Of a stretch of DNA of 23,448 bases, positions 1 through 9,310 are shown piece after piece. How positions within the stretch are numbered: position 1 is the first letter of the stretch; each line of letters starts with the position of its first letter. The stretch comes from Betaproteobacteria bacterium (GTDB taxonomy: Bacteria; Pseudomonadota; Gammaproteobacteria; Burkholderiales; Casimicrobiaceae): assembly GCA_016716425.1 (NCBI GenBank), contig JADJWJ010000003.1, forward strand, positions 1-23,448, written 5' to 3'. The notes under the pieces were generated by a model. It saw nothing but the letters and a program-made list of their open reading frames with translations, searched no databases and was not told the origin of the DNA. The position numbers and the translations under genes were made by a program.

Positions 1-632
1 ACCAGGTGCGTGGAACGTCGAGTGGCAGAAGTCCGGAAGGGGCCGCCTTCCAGCCGTCAGTCCTCGACGAACACGATGCCCCCGGGTCCGGTACGCCTCC
101 AGCAGCGGACCCGGATCGGCCTCCGCCCGCGGTGCGCCTGCAGCAGCCACGAGAACGGATGCTCGCCGGACACCGAGAAAGCACGAGGTCGCCGCCGGGC
201 CTGACGATGCGGCGGGAGCTCGGCGAGCCACGCGTCTCCGGTACTGCTCGTCCGTGCGTGAACACGCTCTGGTTGAAGACGAGGTCGAAGTGCGCGTCCG
301 GGAACGCGAGCGGCGGCAGGCCGTCGTTGACCGCGCACCTGACTCCACGGGATGTGGGCCTGCGCCCACGCGATCGCCCCGGCGCGTCGATGTCCACGCC
401 GGAGCCGGACCTTGCGCCGACATCCTCGAGGTGAGCAGCATGCGGCCGCAGCTGCAGCCGAACCCGGAGCGCGCGAATAGTCGGTGAACGACTTGCCGGC
501 GATCGAGAGCATCGTGCCGATGTTGGCGATCGACACGCCGCCCGACTTCCAGAACCAGACGTCGTCGGGATGCCCGGCCACGCGCCAGCGGAGGTCGCTT
601 CCCGGCAGTTCGGGGACGTCGGTGTCGGCCAT
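1..632 (-). pseudogene. SAM-dependent methyltransferase, multiply frameshifted and cut by the window edge
   Basis: The ATG at 632 (MADTDVPELPG) has a GGAGAGG ribosome-binding site just upstream. Frame 1 reads well to about 455 (GKSFTDYSR). After that the recognisable family pieces alternate between frames while keeping their order: FGCSCGRMLL (SAM-binding glycine-rich motif), VDIDAP (acidic loop), AIAWAQAHIPW, NDGLPPLAFPDAHFDLVFNQS (post-I motif region), DAWLAEL, RRIVRPGGDLVL, VSGEHPFSWLLQAH, GIVFVED, and PDFCHSTFHAP at the edge. At least eight indels are needed to restore one frame in about 600 nt. The motifs themselves are well preserved, so poor consensus at a contig end is as likely as real gene decay. 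An old pseudogene would also show substitutions. The function would be methyl transfer to an unknown substrate. The 3' end lies outside the window. Confidence 0.7.
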
Positions 633-739
633 GCATCCTCTCCACGCCGTGCATGCGGATATCGTGAAAGGTAGCACGGCACACAGTGGGGCCGGCCGGC
701 GCCGGCTTGACCTGCCTGCGGCGCGGTCTGTGAGAGGTT

Positions 740-773
740 ATGCACAAGGCCCACCGAGGTGGGCCTTGTGCAT
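740..773 (-). terminator. Distal rRNA operon hairpin (perfect 16-bp stem)
   Basis: Positions 740-755 and 758-773 are perfect inverted repeats. With a CUCG tetraloop in the minus-strand RNA this is an extremely stable hairpin, lying downstream of 5S rRNA. There is no clear U tract after it (UAACCUCUCAC), so termination may be rho-assisted or the hairpin may mainly protect the 3' end. A near copy lies at 888-919. Confidence 0.7.
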
Positions 774-800
774 GGATGGGTGCTCGACGATGACCTAGTT
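774..800 (-). pseudogene. Remnant of a second 5S rRNA 3' end
   Basis: The stretch after the distal hairpin (GGATGGGTGC..GACGATGACCTA) matches the stretch joining the proximal hairpin to the real 5S gene (921-945) with only a few changes. Similarity fades after about 800 and no other 5S sequence is visible up to 887. It looks like a short duplicate of the 5S 3' end plus terminator rather than a functional gene. Confidence 0.55.
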
Positions 801-887
801 GAGCGTTTGCCGCCCTCCGGTCGCTTGACGTTCGCCGCGCCCACGTGAGCAACCGCAGTAGTCGGTCACCCGTCGGCATCCTTGCAT

Positions 888-919
888 GCGCACGGCCCAC
901 CGAGGTGGGCCTTGTGCGT
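888..919 (-). terminator. Proximal rRNA operon terminator hairpin
   Basis: The core stem pairs 894-901 with 904-911 and has the same loop as the hairpin at 740-773. The outer stem (888-893 with 914-919) pairs if the two T residues at 912-913 bulge out, because the matching AA of the other copy is missing here. It lies about 10 nt downstream of the 5S 3' end. Confidence 0.65.
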
Positions 920-927
920 GGGATGGG

Positions 928-1045
928 TGCCTGACGATGACCTACTTTCGCACGGGAGCTCCGGTACTATCATCGGCGCGCCGCCGTTTCACGGTCCTGC
1001 TCGGGATGGGAAGGGGTGGTTCCAGCGGGCTATGGTCGTCAGGCG
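928..1045 (-). rRNA. rrf: 5S ribosomal RNA
   Basis: Read on the minus strand this is a typical proteobacterial 5S gene of about 116-118 nt. The ends pair (929-936 with 1037-1044, GCCTGACG/CGTCAGGC). The conserved internal blocks CCCATCCCGA and GAAAGTAGGTCATCG are recognisable. It is the last RNA of the operon, separated from 23S by a spacer of about 170 nt. End positions are uncertain by 1-2 nt. Confidence 0.95.
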
Positions 1046-1049
1046 TAGA

Positions 1050-1078
1050 CAGGAATCAGAGGTCAGGATCCGGATCAG
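1050..1078 (-). repeat. Heptamer-type repeat, inverted copy in the 23S-5S spacer
   Basis: On the plus strand it starts CAGGAATCAG, then GTCAG and GGATCAG. It closely resembles the left arm (3577-3607) of the 23S insertion hairpin. It is inverted relative to the copy at 1177-1200 in the same spacer, so the two can pair in the precursor RNA. Confidence 0.6.
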
Positions 1079-1176
1079 AACGAGGTGGCGATCCGCGCAC
1101 TGCCGCTGATTCGGAAGGTAAGGGATTGGGTAGGAGTCGGGTCGTGTTGGCGTAGTCAGTTTGGATCAGCAGGCAT

Positions 1177-1200
1177 CTGATGCCTGATCCCTGATCCCCG
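1177..1200 (+). repeat. Heptamer repeat CTGATSC, about three units
   Basis: The units read CTGATGC CTGATCC CTGATCC on the plus strand, about 20 nt from the 23S 3' end. The same units occur at 3644-3674, 4491-4521 and 4785-4815. Just before it, AGGCAT and ATGCCT (1171-1185) form a small hairpin. Confidence 0.75.
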
Positions 1201-1582
1201 CAGAGACCCACAATTATGAGGTCAAGCCGCACGGGTTATTAGTACCGGTTAGCTGAACGCACATTGCGCTTCCACACCCGGCCCATCAACGTGTGGTCTG
1301 CCACGGCCCTCAGGGGATCGAGTCCCCGGGAGATCATCTTGAGGCGCGTTTCCCACTTAGATGCTTTCAGCGGTTATCGCTGCCAGACTTAGCTACCCAG
1401 CAATGCCTCTGGCGAGACAACTGGTACACCAGCGGTAAGTCCACCCGGTCCCCCCGTACCAGGAGCAGCCCTCGTCAAATTTCCAACGCCCACGGCAGAA
1501 GGAACCAAACTGTCTCACGACGTTTTGAACCCAGCTCACGTACCACTTTAAATGGCGAACAGCCATACTTTGGGACCGGCTA

Positions 1583-1622
<40 letters not shown>

Positions 1623-1681
1623 ACCGCCGTCGATATGAACTCTGGGCGGTATCAGCCTGTTATCCCCGGCGTACCTTTTCG

Positions 1682-1725
<44 letters not shown>

Positions 1726-2129
1726 GGTCTCATTTTCGTACCCGCTCGACTTGTCAGTCTCGCAGTCAAGCTCGCTTGTGCCTTGCACGTCCAGCGCGAT
1801 GTCCGACCGCGCTAAGCGAACCTTCGAGCCTCCGTTACGCTTTGGGAGGAGACCGCCCAGTCAAACTGCCTACCATGACGGTCCCCGCTCCCGGTGAGGA
1901 GCCAAGGTTAGAACCGCAATGACGTCAGGCTGGTATTTCAACGTCGGCTCCAGGAGAGCTAGCGCCCCCTTCATCGCCTCCCAGCTATCCTACACAAACC
2001 TCATCACAGTCCAATGCAAAGCTACAGTAAAGGTGCACGGGGTCTTTCCGTCTTGCCGCGGGAGATTGCATCTTCACAAACACTTCAACTTCGCTGAGTC
2101 TCGGTGGAGACAGTGGCCATCGTTACGCT

Positions 2130-2168
<39 letters not shown>

Positions 2169-2175
2169 CACCTTA

Positions 2176-2212
<37 letters not shown>

Positions 2213-2239
2213 AATCAAGGGCTTGCACCCCATCATTTA

Positions 2240-2274
<35 letters not shown>

Positions 2275-3576
2275 GTCGACTTTCGTCTTAGCAGAGTGCT
2301 GTGTTTTGTTAAACAGTCGCAGCCACCGATTCTTTGCAGCCCTCTCGGTCCCTGCTGTACACGTTCACCTAGCAGAGGCACAACCTTATCCCTGAAGTTA
2401 CGGTGTCAATTTGCCGAGTTCCTTCACCCGAGTTCCTTCAAGCGCCTGAGCATATTCAGCTCGCCCACCTGTGTCGGCTTGCGGTACGGTCACCCAACGA
2501 CTGAAGCTAGAGGCTTTTCCTGGAAGCATGGTATCCGCTACTCCAGGCGGGCAAGCCAGCCCTCGTTAACACGCCTCGACTAGCTCACGCGGATTTTTGC
2601 CTACGCGGCACGTCTACACGCTTGAACCGGGACGTCCAACACCCGGCCGGCATAACCTTCTCCGTCCCCCCATCGCATCGTTGGCTGGTGCGGGAATATT
2701 GACCCGCTTCCCATCGACTACGGCCTCGCCCCTCGTCTTAGGGGTTGACCACCCTGCGCCGATGCACGTGGCGCAGGAAACCTTGGGCTTACGGCGACAG
2801 GGCCTTTCACCCTGTTTATCGCTACTCATGTCAGCATTCGCACTTCCGATACCTCCAGCAAGGGTTACCCCTCACCTTCGCAGGCCTACGGAACGCTCTC
2901 CTACCATCTGCACCATCCGAAGACAGTACAAATCCGCGATTTCGGTGCCTAGCTTGAGCCCCGTTACATCTTCCGCGCAGGACGACTCGACCAGTGAGCT
3001 ATTACGCTTTCTTTAAATGATGGCTGCTTCTGGGCCAACATCCTGGCTGTCTGAGCCTTCCCCACCTCGTTTCCCACTTAGCTAGATCTTGGGGGACCTT
3101 AATCGGCGGTCTGGGTTGTTTCCTCTCGACACCGGACGTTAGCACCCGATGTCTGTCTCCCAGCCTGCACTTGCCGGTATTCGGAGTTTGCTATGGCGTA
3201 GTAGATCGCTATGACCCCCACAACCATGACAGTGCTCTACCCCCGGCAGTGATACGGGAGGCACTACCCCTCAATAGTTTTTGGAGAGAACCAGCTATTT
3301 CCGGATTTGTTTAGCCTTTCACCCCTAGCCACAGCTCATCCCCCGTCTTTTTCAACAGACGGGTTCGGGCCCTCCAGCAGGTGTTACCCCACCTTCAGCC
3401 TGGCCATGGCTAGATCATCCGGTTTCGGGTCTACGCCCTGCAACCATGCGCCCTATTCGACTGGGCTTTCGCTGCGCCTCCCCTATGCGGTTAAGCTCGC
3501 TACAGAACGTAAGTCGCTGACCCATTATACAAAAGGTACGCAGTCACCCCTGCTTCAAACGCTCCGCGTTTGAAGC

Positions 3577-3607
3577 CAGGAATCAGTCGTCAGGGATCAG
3601 GAATCAG
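3577..3607 (-). repeat. Heptamer repeat, left arm of 23S insertion
   Basis: This 31-nt arm reads as the complement of the CTGATCC array. It pairs with 3644-3674 except at two central positions. Confidence 0.75.
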
Positions 3608-3643
3608 ATTCAATCACCGCGCGTGTTGCGCGCGCGGCAACTT

Positions 3644-3674
3644 CTGATCCCTGATCCCTGACTTCTGATCCCTG
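3644..3674 (+). repeat. Heptamer repeat, right arm of 23S insertion
   Basis: Units are CTGATCC CTGATCC CTGACTT CTGATCC CTG, 31 nt. This differs from the array at 4785-4815 at only about four positions. Confidence 0.8.
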
Positions 3675-4352
3675 CAAGCGCGAAGCGCTTGAAGCAGGGG
3701 CTCCCACTGTTTGTATGCATGCGGTTTCAGGATCTATTTCACTCCCCTTCCGGGGTTCTTTTCGCCTTTCCCTCACGGTACTGGTGCACTATCGGTCGAT
3801 TACGAGTATTTAGCCTTGAGGATGGTCCCCCCATCTTCAGACAGGATTTCACGTGTCCCGCCCTACTTGTCGCAAGCTCAGTCTCGCTAATCTGTTTTCG
3901 CGTACGGGGCTATCACCCACTACGGCCGCACTTTCCAGAGCGTTCGCCAGCGCGATCGCTAACACTTGCCGGCTGCTCCTGCTTCGCTCGCCACTACTCC
4001 GGGAATCTCGGTTGATTTCGTTCCTCCGGCTACTGAGATGTTTCAGTTCACCGGGTTTGCTCCTCCACCCTATGGATTCAGGTGGCGGTGACCCTCGCGG
4101 GCCGGGTTTCCCATTCGGACATCTGCGGATCAATGCTCGTTTGCCAGCTCCCCGCAGCTTTTCGCAGGCTGCCACGTCCTTCATCGCCTGTAATCGCCAA
4201 GGCATCCACCACATGCACTTAGTCGCTTGACCCCATAACTGTAAGTCCTCGCAGTTGCCTGCTCCGACCCACCGCTTGGGTGATCTCGCGCCACCGGCCA
4301 CCCCCTTTTTAAAAGGTGCCCGGCTTTTTGAAGATACAACTCAACCCTTTGC

Positions 4353-4379
4353 GTACGAAGCTCTCATCAAGCTTCGTAC
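4353..4379 (-). other. Spacer hairpin between boxA and 23S
   Basis: GTACGAAGCT (4353-4362) and AGCTTCGTAC (4370-4379) form a perfect 10-bp stem with a 7-nt loop in the tRNA-Ala to 23S spacer. It may take part in 23S precursor processing. No U tract follows it. Confidence 0.5.
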
Positions 4380-4396
4380 ACCCTTACCTTCCTGAT

Positions 4397-4408
4397 TGTT
4401 AAAGAACA
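4397..4408 (-). promoter_or_regulatory. Spacer boxA antitermination element
   Basis: The minus strand reads TGTTCTTTAACA, one mismatch from E. coli rrn boxA. Just upstream in the transcript, CAACTTTG (4419-4426) pairs with CAAAGTTG (4444-4451) as a boxB-like hairpin. Such spacer elements reload Nus-factor antitermination before 23S. Confidence 0.8.
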
Positions 4409-4490
4409 GTGCAGCTCTCAACTTTGCCCTCTGCGACAAAGCGCAAAGTTGAGCGCTGGCCCGTGCAACCGATAGCGGCGGAACCCAGGT

Positions 4491-4521
4491 CTGATCCCTG
4501 ATGCCTGACCTGATCCCTGAT
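4491..4521 (+). repeat. Heptamer repeat in the tRNA-Ala to 23S spacer
   Basis: Units CTGATCC CTGATGC CTGACC TGATCC CTGATT, ending directly against the CCA end of tRNA-Ala. One unit has lost a base. Confidence 0.75.
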
Positions 4522-4597
4522 TGGTGGAGCTGGACGGGATCGAACCGACGACCCCCTGCTTGCAAAGCAGGTGCTCTCCCAACTGAGCTACAGCCCC
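4522..4597 (-). tRNA. tRNA-Ala (anticodon TGC)
   Basis: The minus strand starts GGGGCTGTAGCTCAGTTGGG, has the anticodon loop CTTTGCAAG, the T-arm GGTTCGATCCC, and an encoded 3' CCA (TGG at 4522-4524). It is 76 nt long. Its place between 16S and 23S with tRNA-Ile is the standard rRNA operon arrangement. Confidence 0.97.
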
Positions 4598-4616
4598 GGC
4601 TCGGTTCCGTTGCCCT

Positions 4617-4693
4617 TGGTGGGTCTGGATGGATTCGAACCATCGACCCCCGCCTTATCAAGACGGTGCTCTAACCAACTGAGCTACAGGCCC
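4617..4693 (-). tRNA. tRNA-Ile (anticodon GAT)
   Basis: The minus strand starts GGGCCTGTAGCTCAGTTGG, has the anticodon loop CTTGATAAG, the T-arm GGTTCGAATCC, and an encoded CCA. It is 77 nt long and lies 19 nt upstream of tRNA-Ala in transcription order. Confidence 0.97.
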
Positions 4694-4719
4694 GGTGTCT
4701 GGCGTCGTTGCACTTGGCG

Positions 4720-4745
4720 TGCAACCGATAGGTTGTGGGTACTCG
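4720..4745 (-). other. 16S processing stem, 3' half
   Basis: This stretch is complementary to the 16S leader at 6531-6555 over 25 bp with a single one-base bulge. The two halves flank 16S and would form the long-range stem cut by RNase III during pre-rRNA maturation. A 13-nt piece (GTGCAACCGATAG) recurs at 4463-4475 before 23S. Confidence 0.8.
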
Positions 4746-4784
4746 CAGACGGAGATTGGGGATGGCAGGCTAAGCGATCCGGGG

Positions 4785-4815
4785 TTGATCCCTGATCCCT
4801 GATGCCTGATCCCTG
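4785..4815 (+). repeat. Heptamer repeat next to the 16S 3' end
   Basis: Units TTGATCC CTGATCC CTGATGC CTGATCC CTG, 31 nt, ending 6 nt from the 16S 3' end. It is almost identical to the right arm of the 23S insertion. Confidence 0.8.
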
Positions 4816-4821
4816 CTTCCG

Positions 4822-6348
<1,527 letters not shown>

Positions 6349-6530
6349 GATCTTGTGCAAGTAAACTCATACTGACGTTGGCCCTGCCCCCCAGCGCTTC
6401 CGCCAGAAGACAAGACGTTCGGCCCCGAACCATTGCTGGCCCGAAGCCCAAACTGCGTCGTGTGAGCACTTCGTGTCTTGGAACTCCCACAGAAAGCCGC
6501 CTGACGGCAACTCCCCACGGGCCCCCACCA

Positions 6531-6555
6531 CGAGTACCCACACCTATCGGTTGCA
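6531..6555 (-). other. 16S processing stem, 5' half
   Basis: The leader segment directly after boxA pairs with 4720-4745 (see that entry). It contains TGCAACCGATAGG in the transcript sense. Confidence 0.8.
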
Positions 6556-6558
6556 GAT

Positions 6559-6570
6559 TGTTAAAGAGCA
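6559..6570 (-). promoter_or_regulatory. Leader boxA antitermination element
   Basis: The minus strand reads TGCTCTTTAACA, an exact match to E. coli rrn boxA. It lies about 50 nt after the predicted transcription start and about 210 nt before 16S, as expected for an rrn leader. Confidence 0.85.
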
Positions 6571-6627
6571 GGCCGATCATCCGCCGGGTCATGCGAGCTT
6601 CCCGGGATAGACCAGCAGAGAGGCGCG

Positions 6628-6655
6628 ATTATACAACGAAAACAGGGGAGGTCAA
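6628..6655 (-). promoter_or_regulatory. rRNA operon promoter (sigma70 type)
   Basis: On the minus strand, -35 TTGACC (6650-6655) and a perfect -10 TATAAT (6628-6633) are 16 nt apart. The predicted start is near 6621. This is the only strong promoter upstream of 16S. I could not identify FIS sites or an UP element with confidence. Confidence 0.85.
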
Positions 6656-6714
6656 CAGCCCCCTCCATCGCCGCCGCTGATGACCAACATGGGGATTACC
6701 CCTGCCGAAACAAG

Positions 6715-6728
6715 GGGTGAGCTCACCC
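6715..6728. promoter_or_regulatory. 14-bp palindrome between divergent transcription units
   Basis: GGGTGAGCTCACCC is perfectly palindromic. It lies between the rRNA promoter and the first gene of the glycan locus and could be an operator. No known regulator is recognised. The rest of 6656-6891 holds a weak plus-strand promoter candidate and a CCCCGGCG-rich low-complexity tract (6841-6872). Confidence 0.25.
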
Positions 6729-6757
6729 ACGAGCTGTCACTCCGAGGGGCAACAGGT

Positions 6758-6785
6758 TTGGCGCGCCGGGCGGCATCCCTGTAAT
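6758..6785 (+). promoter_or_regulatory. Candidate promoter for the plus-strand glycan genes
   Basis: TTGGCG (6758-6763) and TGTAAT (6780-6785) are separated by 16 nt. They lie about 100 nt upstream of the chosen start at 6892. Each hexamer has four or five consensus bases. This is a sequence match only. Confidence 0.3.
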
Positions 6786-6891
6786 GCAACTACCCTCTAA
6801 ACATACAAGGGGCGGGGGTGCCGCGCATCGGATACGATCGCCCCGGCGCGCCCCGGCGCCCCGGCGCCCCGACCCGGATCCACTCCTGCGA

Positions 6892-8367
6892 ATGCTCCCC
6901 GACCAACCACCCGTCGCCCGCAACGAGCCTTGCCCCTGCGGGAGCGGCCGGCGCTACAAGCAGTGCCACGGGGCGCTCGCCGGCGGACCGTCGCCGCCGC
7001 CCGCCGCCGCCGCGCCGGAAGCGCTCACCCGGCAGGGCATCGACGCGCACCGCCGCGGCGATCTCGACGCGGCGGAGCGCGGCTATCGCGCCGCGCTGGC
7101 CGCCGCGCCCGACCTGGCGCCCGCGCTCCACTATCTCGGCGTCGTTCTCTACCAGCGCCAGCGGCTCGCCGAAGCGCTGCCGCTGCTCGAGCGCGCCGTC
7201 GCGCAGATGCCGCACGAGCCAGAGTTCCACAACAATCTCGGTCTTGCGCTGGCCGCGGCGCAGCGGGACGCGGAGGCGATCGCGGCGTACGGCCGCGCGC
7301 TGGCGCTCAAACCCGATCATGCCGGCGCGCTGTCCAACCTGGGACTCGCGCTGCAGGCGACCGGCGACGTCGACGGTGCGGTCGCGGCGTACCGCCGCGG
7401 TCTCGCGAGCGCCCCCGACCTTCCGCAGCTGCACTGGAACCTCGCCCTCGCGCTGCTGCTGCGCGGCGATTACGCCGAAGGCTGGCGCGAATACGAATGG
7501 CGGCTGCGGGCGCCGGAGACTGCCGCGCAACTGCGGGCGTACGCAGGCCCCGCGTGGACCGGCGATGCAAGTTCCGGGCAGACCGTGCTGCTGCACGCGG
7601 AGCAGGGACTGGGCGACGCGCTGATGAACCTCCGGTTCGCGCGCCACGTGGCCGAGCGCGGCGCGCGCGTGGTGGTCGCCGTACCCGACACGCTGCTCCG
7701 CCTCGCCGCCACCGCGCCCGGCGTGGCCGCGACCGCGCCGATCGCGGGACCCCTCCCCGCTTACGACGCGCACGCATCGCTGATGTCGCTGCCCGGCGTG
7801 CTCGGAATCACGCCCCGGTCGGTCACCGTGCCCGTGCCCTACCTGCGCACCGACGACGCTTTGCGGCGCGCGGCACTCGCCGACGTCGCGCGCGAAGGCG
7901 GCGACGCGCTGAAGGTCGGCATTGCATGGTCGGGTGCGCCCGGCAACTCGCTCAATGCGCGCCGGAGCTTCGCGCTGCGGGACGCGGCGCGCCTGCTCGC
8001 GTGTCCCGGCGTGCGCTGGTTCTCGCTGAAGCGCCACGGCGAGGCGCTGGCCCCCGACGACGCCGAGGCAGCCGCCCGTCTCGTGCAACTGCCCCTCTCC
8101 AACGACTTCGACGGCCTCGCGGCGCTGGTGGACGCGCTCGACGTCGTCGTCAGCGTCGACACGAGCCTCGCGCACCTCGCGGGCGCGCTCGGCAAGCCCG
8201 TGTGGGTGCTGCTGTCGCGCGTACCCGACTGGCGCTGGTTCCTCGACTGCACCGACAGCCCGTGGTACCCGACCGCGCGCCTCTTCCGCCAGCGGCGCCA
8301 CGGCGACTGGTCGCAGCCGCTCGCCGCCGTCGCGGACGCGCTCGCCGGGCTGGTCGCGCGCCGCTAG
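6892..8367 (+). CDS. SEC-C motif / TPR protein with GT9-like glycosyltransferase domain
   Basis: 491 residues from ATG 6892 (MLPDQPPVARNEPCPCGSGR). The upstream in-frame ATG at 6784 would add 36 arginine/proline-rich residues from GC-rich leader and is not favoured. No clear ribosome-binding site is visible. Residues 11-27 form a SEC-C zinc motif (C14, C16, C25, H26), as found at the SecA C-terminus. About four to five TPRs cover residues 42-205. The C-terminal part (about 230-490) resembles TPR-linked GT-B enzymes related to the GT9 heptosyltransferases: EQGLGDALMNLRFA (237-250), KVGIAWSG (341-348), SVDTSLAHLAGALGKPVWV (421-439), DWRWFLD and DSPWYP. Activity is inferred; donor and acceptor are unknown. 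It heads the locus, 115 nt before the exporter genes. Confidence 0.8.
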   Translation: MLPDQPPVARNEPCPCGSGRRYKQCHGALAGGPSPPPAAAAPEALTRQGIDAHRRGDLDAAERGYRAALAAAPDLAPALHYLGVVLYQRQRLAEALPLLERAVAQMPHEPEFHNNLGLALAAAQRDAEAIAAYGRALALKPDHAGALSNLGLALQATGDVDGAVAAYRRGLASAPDLPQLHWNLALALLLRGDYAEGWREYEWRLRAPETAAQLRAYAGPAWTGDASSGQTVLLHAEQGLGDALMNLRFARHVAERGARVVVAVPDTLLRLAATAPGVAATAPIAGPLPAYDAHASLMSLPGVLGITPRSVTVPVPYLRTDDALRRAALADVAREGGDALKVGIAWSGAPGNSLNARRSFALRDAARLLACPGVRWFSLKRHGEALAPDDAEAAARLVQLPLSNDFDGLAALVDALDVVVSVDTSLAHLAGALGKPVWVLLSRVPDWRWFLDCTDSPWYPTARLFRQRRHGDWSQPLAAVADALAGLVARR

Positions 8368-8380
8368 CCGGACGCGCGAT

Positions 8381-8409
8381 TTCAAGGGGCGCGCGGTCCA
8401 CGGTATGAT
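8381..8409 (+). promoter_or_regulatory. Candidate promoter for the ABC exporter genes
   Basis: TATGAT (8404-8409) is a good -10; TTCAAG (8381-8386), 17 nt upstream, is a weak -35. The site lies in the 115-nt gap before the permease start at 8483. This is weak evidence. Confidence 0.3.
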
Positions 8410-8482
8410 GAGCGCCTCGCGCGCCGTCGCGGCGCGCCGCGCCCTCGTCCCGCGTCCGCATCCCGGGCTCCGCTTTCCCGCC

Positions 8483-9310
8483 ATGAACGCCACGCCGCTG
8501 CCGAAACAGCCGCTCGCCGTGTTCGCGAGCTTCTGGCGCCATCGGACGCTCATCGTCAACCTCGCGAAGCGCGACGTGGTCGGCCGCTACAGCGGCTCGG
8601 TGCTGGGGCTCCTGTGGTCGTTCTTCAACCCGCTGCTGATGCTCGCCGTCTACACGTTCGTGTTCGGCGTCGTCTTCAGGACGCGCTGGAGCCCGGACGG
8701 CTCGGGGAGCGTGCTCGAGTTCGCGGTGATCCTGTTCTCGGGGCTGCTGGTGTTCGGCATCTTCGCCGAGTGCGTGAACCGCGCGCCGACGCTGATGCTG
8801 CAGAATCCCGGGTTCGTCAAGCGGGTGATCTTCCCGCTGGAAGGGCTGCCGTGGGTCGTGCTGTGCTCGAGCCTGTTCCACGCGGCGATCAGCCTCGTCG
8901 TGCTCGCGGCGGTGATGCTGGCGGTGATGGGCTCGCTGCCCGCGACGTGGCCGCTCATCGTGGCCGTGCTGGTGCCGCTGGTGCTGTTCGTGCTCGGCTT
9001 CTCGTGGGCGCTGGCCGCGCTCGGCGTCTATCTGCGCGACCTCGCGCAGACGATCAACATCGTGACCGCCGTGCTGATGTTCATGAGCCCGATCTTCTAT
9101 CCGGCGACCGCGGTGCCGGCCGAATTCCGCTGGGCGATCGAGTGGAACCCGATGACGTACTTCGTCGGCGAGGCGCGGCAGGTGCTGATCTTCGGCCGCC
9201 TGCCGGATTTCGCCGGCCTCGCGTGGATGACCGTGGCCGGGCTCGCGGTCGCGTGGCTCGGACTCGCGTTCTTCCAGCACGCGCGCGACGGATTCGCCGA
9301 TGCCCTCTGA
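8483..9310 (+). CDS. ABC-2 type polysaccharide export permease (Wzm/KpsM family)
   Basis: 275 residues from ATG 8483 (MNATPLPKQPLAVF). The in-frame ATG at 8405 adds a 26-residue Arg/Ala-rich stretch inside the probable promoter and is rejected. Six membrane segments are visible at about 40-65, 78-97, 122-148, 154-182, 187-207 and 243-264. Family hallmarks are the early amphipathic RDVVGRYSGSVLGLLWSFF, and RDLAQTINIVTAVLMFMSPI near the end. The length is typical for the family. It would form the inner-membrane channel that moves undecaprenyl-linked glycan to the periplasm. Its end overlaps the ATPase gene by 11 nt, so the two are surely co-translated. Whether the cargo is O-antigen or capsule cannot be read from this gene. 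Confidence 0.92.
   Translation: MNATPLPKQPLAVFASFWRHRTLIVNLAKRDVVGRYSGSVLGLLWSFFNPLLMLAVYTFVFGVVFRTRWSPDGSGSVLEFAVILFSGLLVFGIFAECVNRAPTLMLQNPGFVKRVIFPLEGLPWVVLCSSLFHAAISLVVLAAVMLAVMGSLPATWPLIVAVLVPLVLFVLGFSWALAALGVYLRDLAQTINIVTAVLMFMSPIFYPATAVPAEFRWAIEWNPMTYFVGEARQVLIFGRLPDFAGLAWMTVAGLAVAWLGLAFFQHARDGFADAL

Larger units (their letters stand above)
3547..3700 (-). other. 23S rRNA intervening sequence at helix 25
   Basis: In E. coli the tip of helix 25 between CAGTCAC and CTCCCACTG is about 13 nt; here it is about 154 nt. The insertion folds into one long hairpin. Outer arms 3547-3562 and 3685-3700 pair over 16 bp with one G-U. The 31-nt arms 3577-3607 and 3644-3674 pair with only two mismatches when G-U is allowed. 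A terminal stem, CCGCGCG with CGCGCGG, closes the loop. No coding capacity is visible. Helix-25 insertions are known in other proteobacteria, where RNase III excises them and leaves fragmented 23S rRNA. The inner arms are made of the heptamer repeat found in the operon spacers. Confidence 0.85.

Noticed and set aside
3577..4815. CRISPR array suggested by recurring TGATCCCTGA units
   Set aside because: The units are 7-nt tandem heptamers without regular unique spacers and no cas genes are present.
6841..6872. CCCCGGCG tract as a functional repeat or structured RNA
   Set aside because: It is simple low-complexity GC sequence in a leader; nothing specific supports a function.
6784..6891. Longer start for the SEC-C/TPR protein
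   Set aside because: The extra 36 residues come from a GC-rich repeat leader and do not resemble a signal peptide or domain.
8405..8482. Upstream start (ATG 8405) for the permease
   Set aside because: It adds an Arg/Ala-rich stretch that overlaps the candidate -10 region and is not typical of the family, whose members begin shortly before the amphipathic helix.
6790..9280. Long minus-strand open frames opposite the first TPR gene and the permease gene
   Set aside because: They are antisense shadows in high-GC DNA; their Arg/Glu/His-rich translations show no domains, while the plus-strand frames carry clear family motifs.
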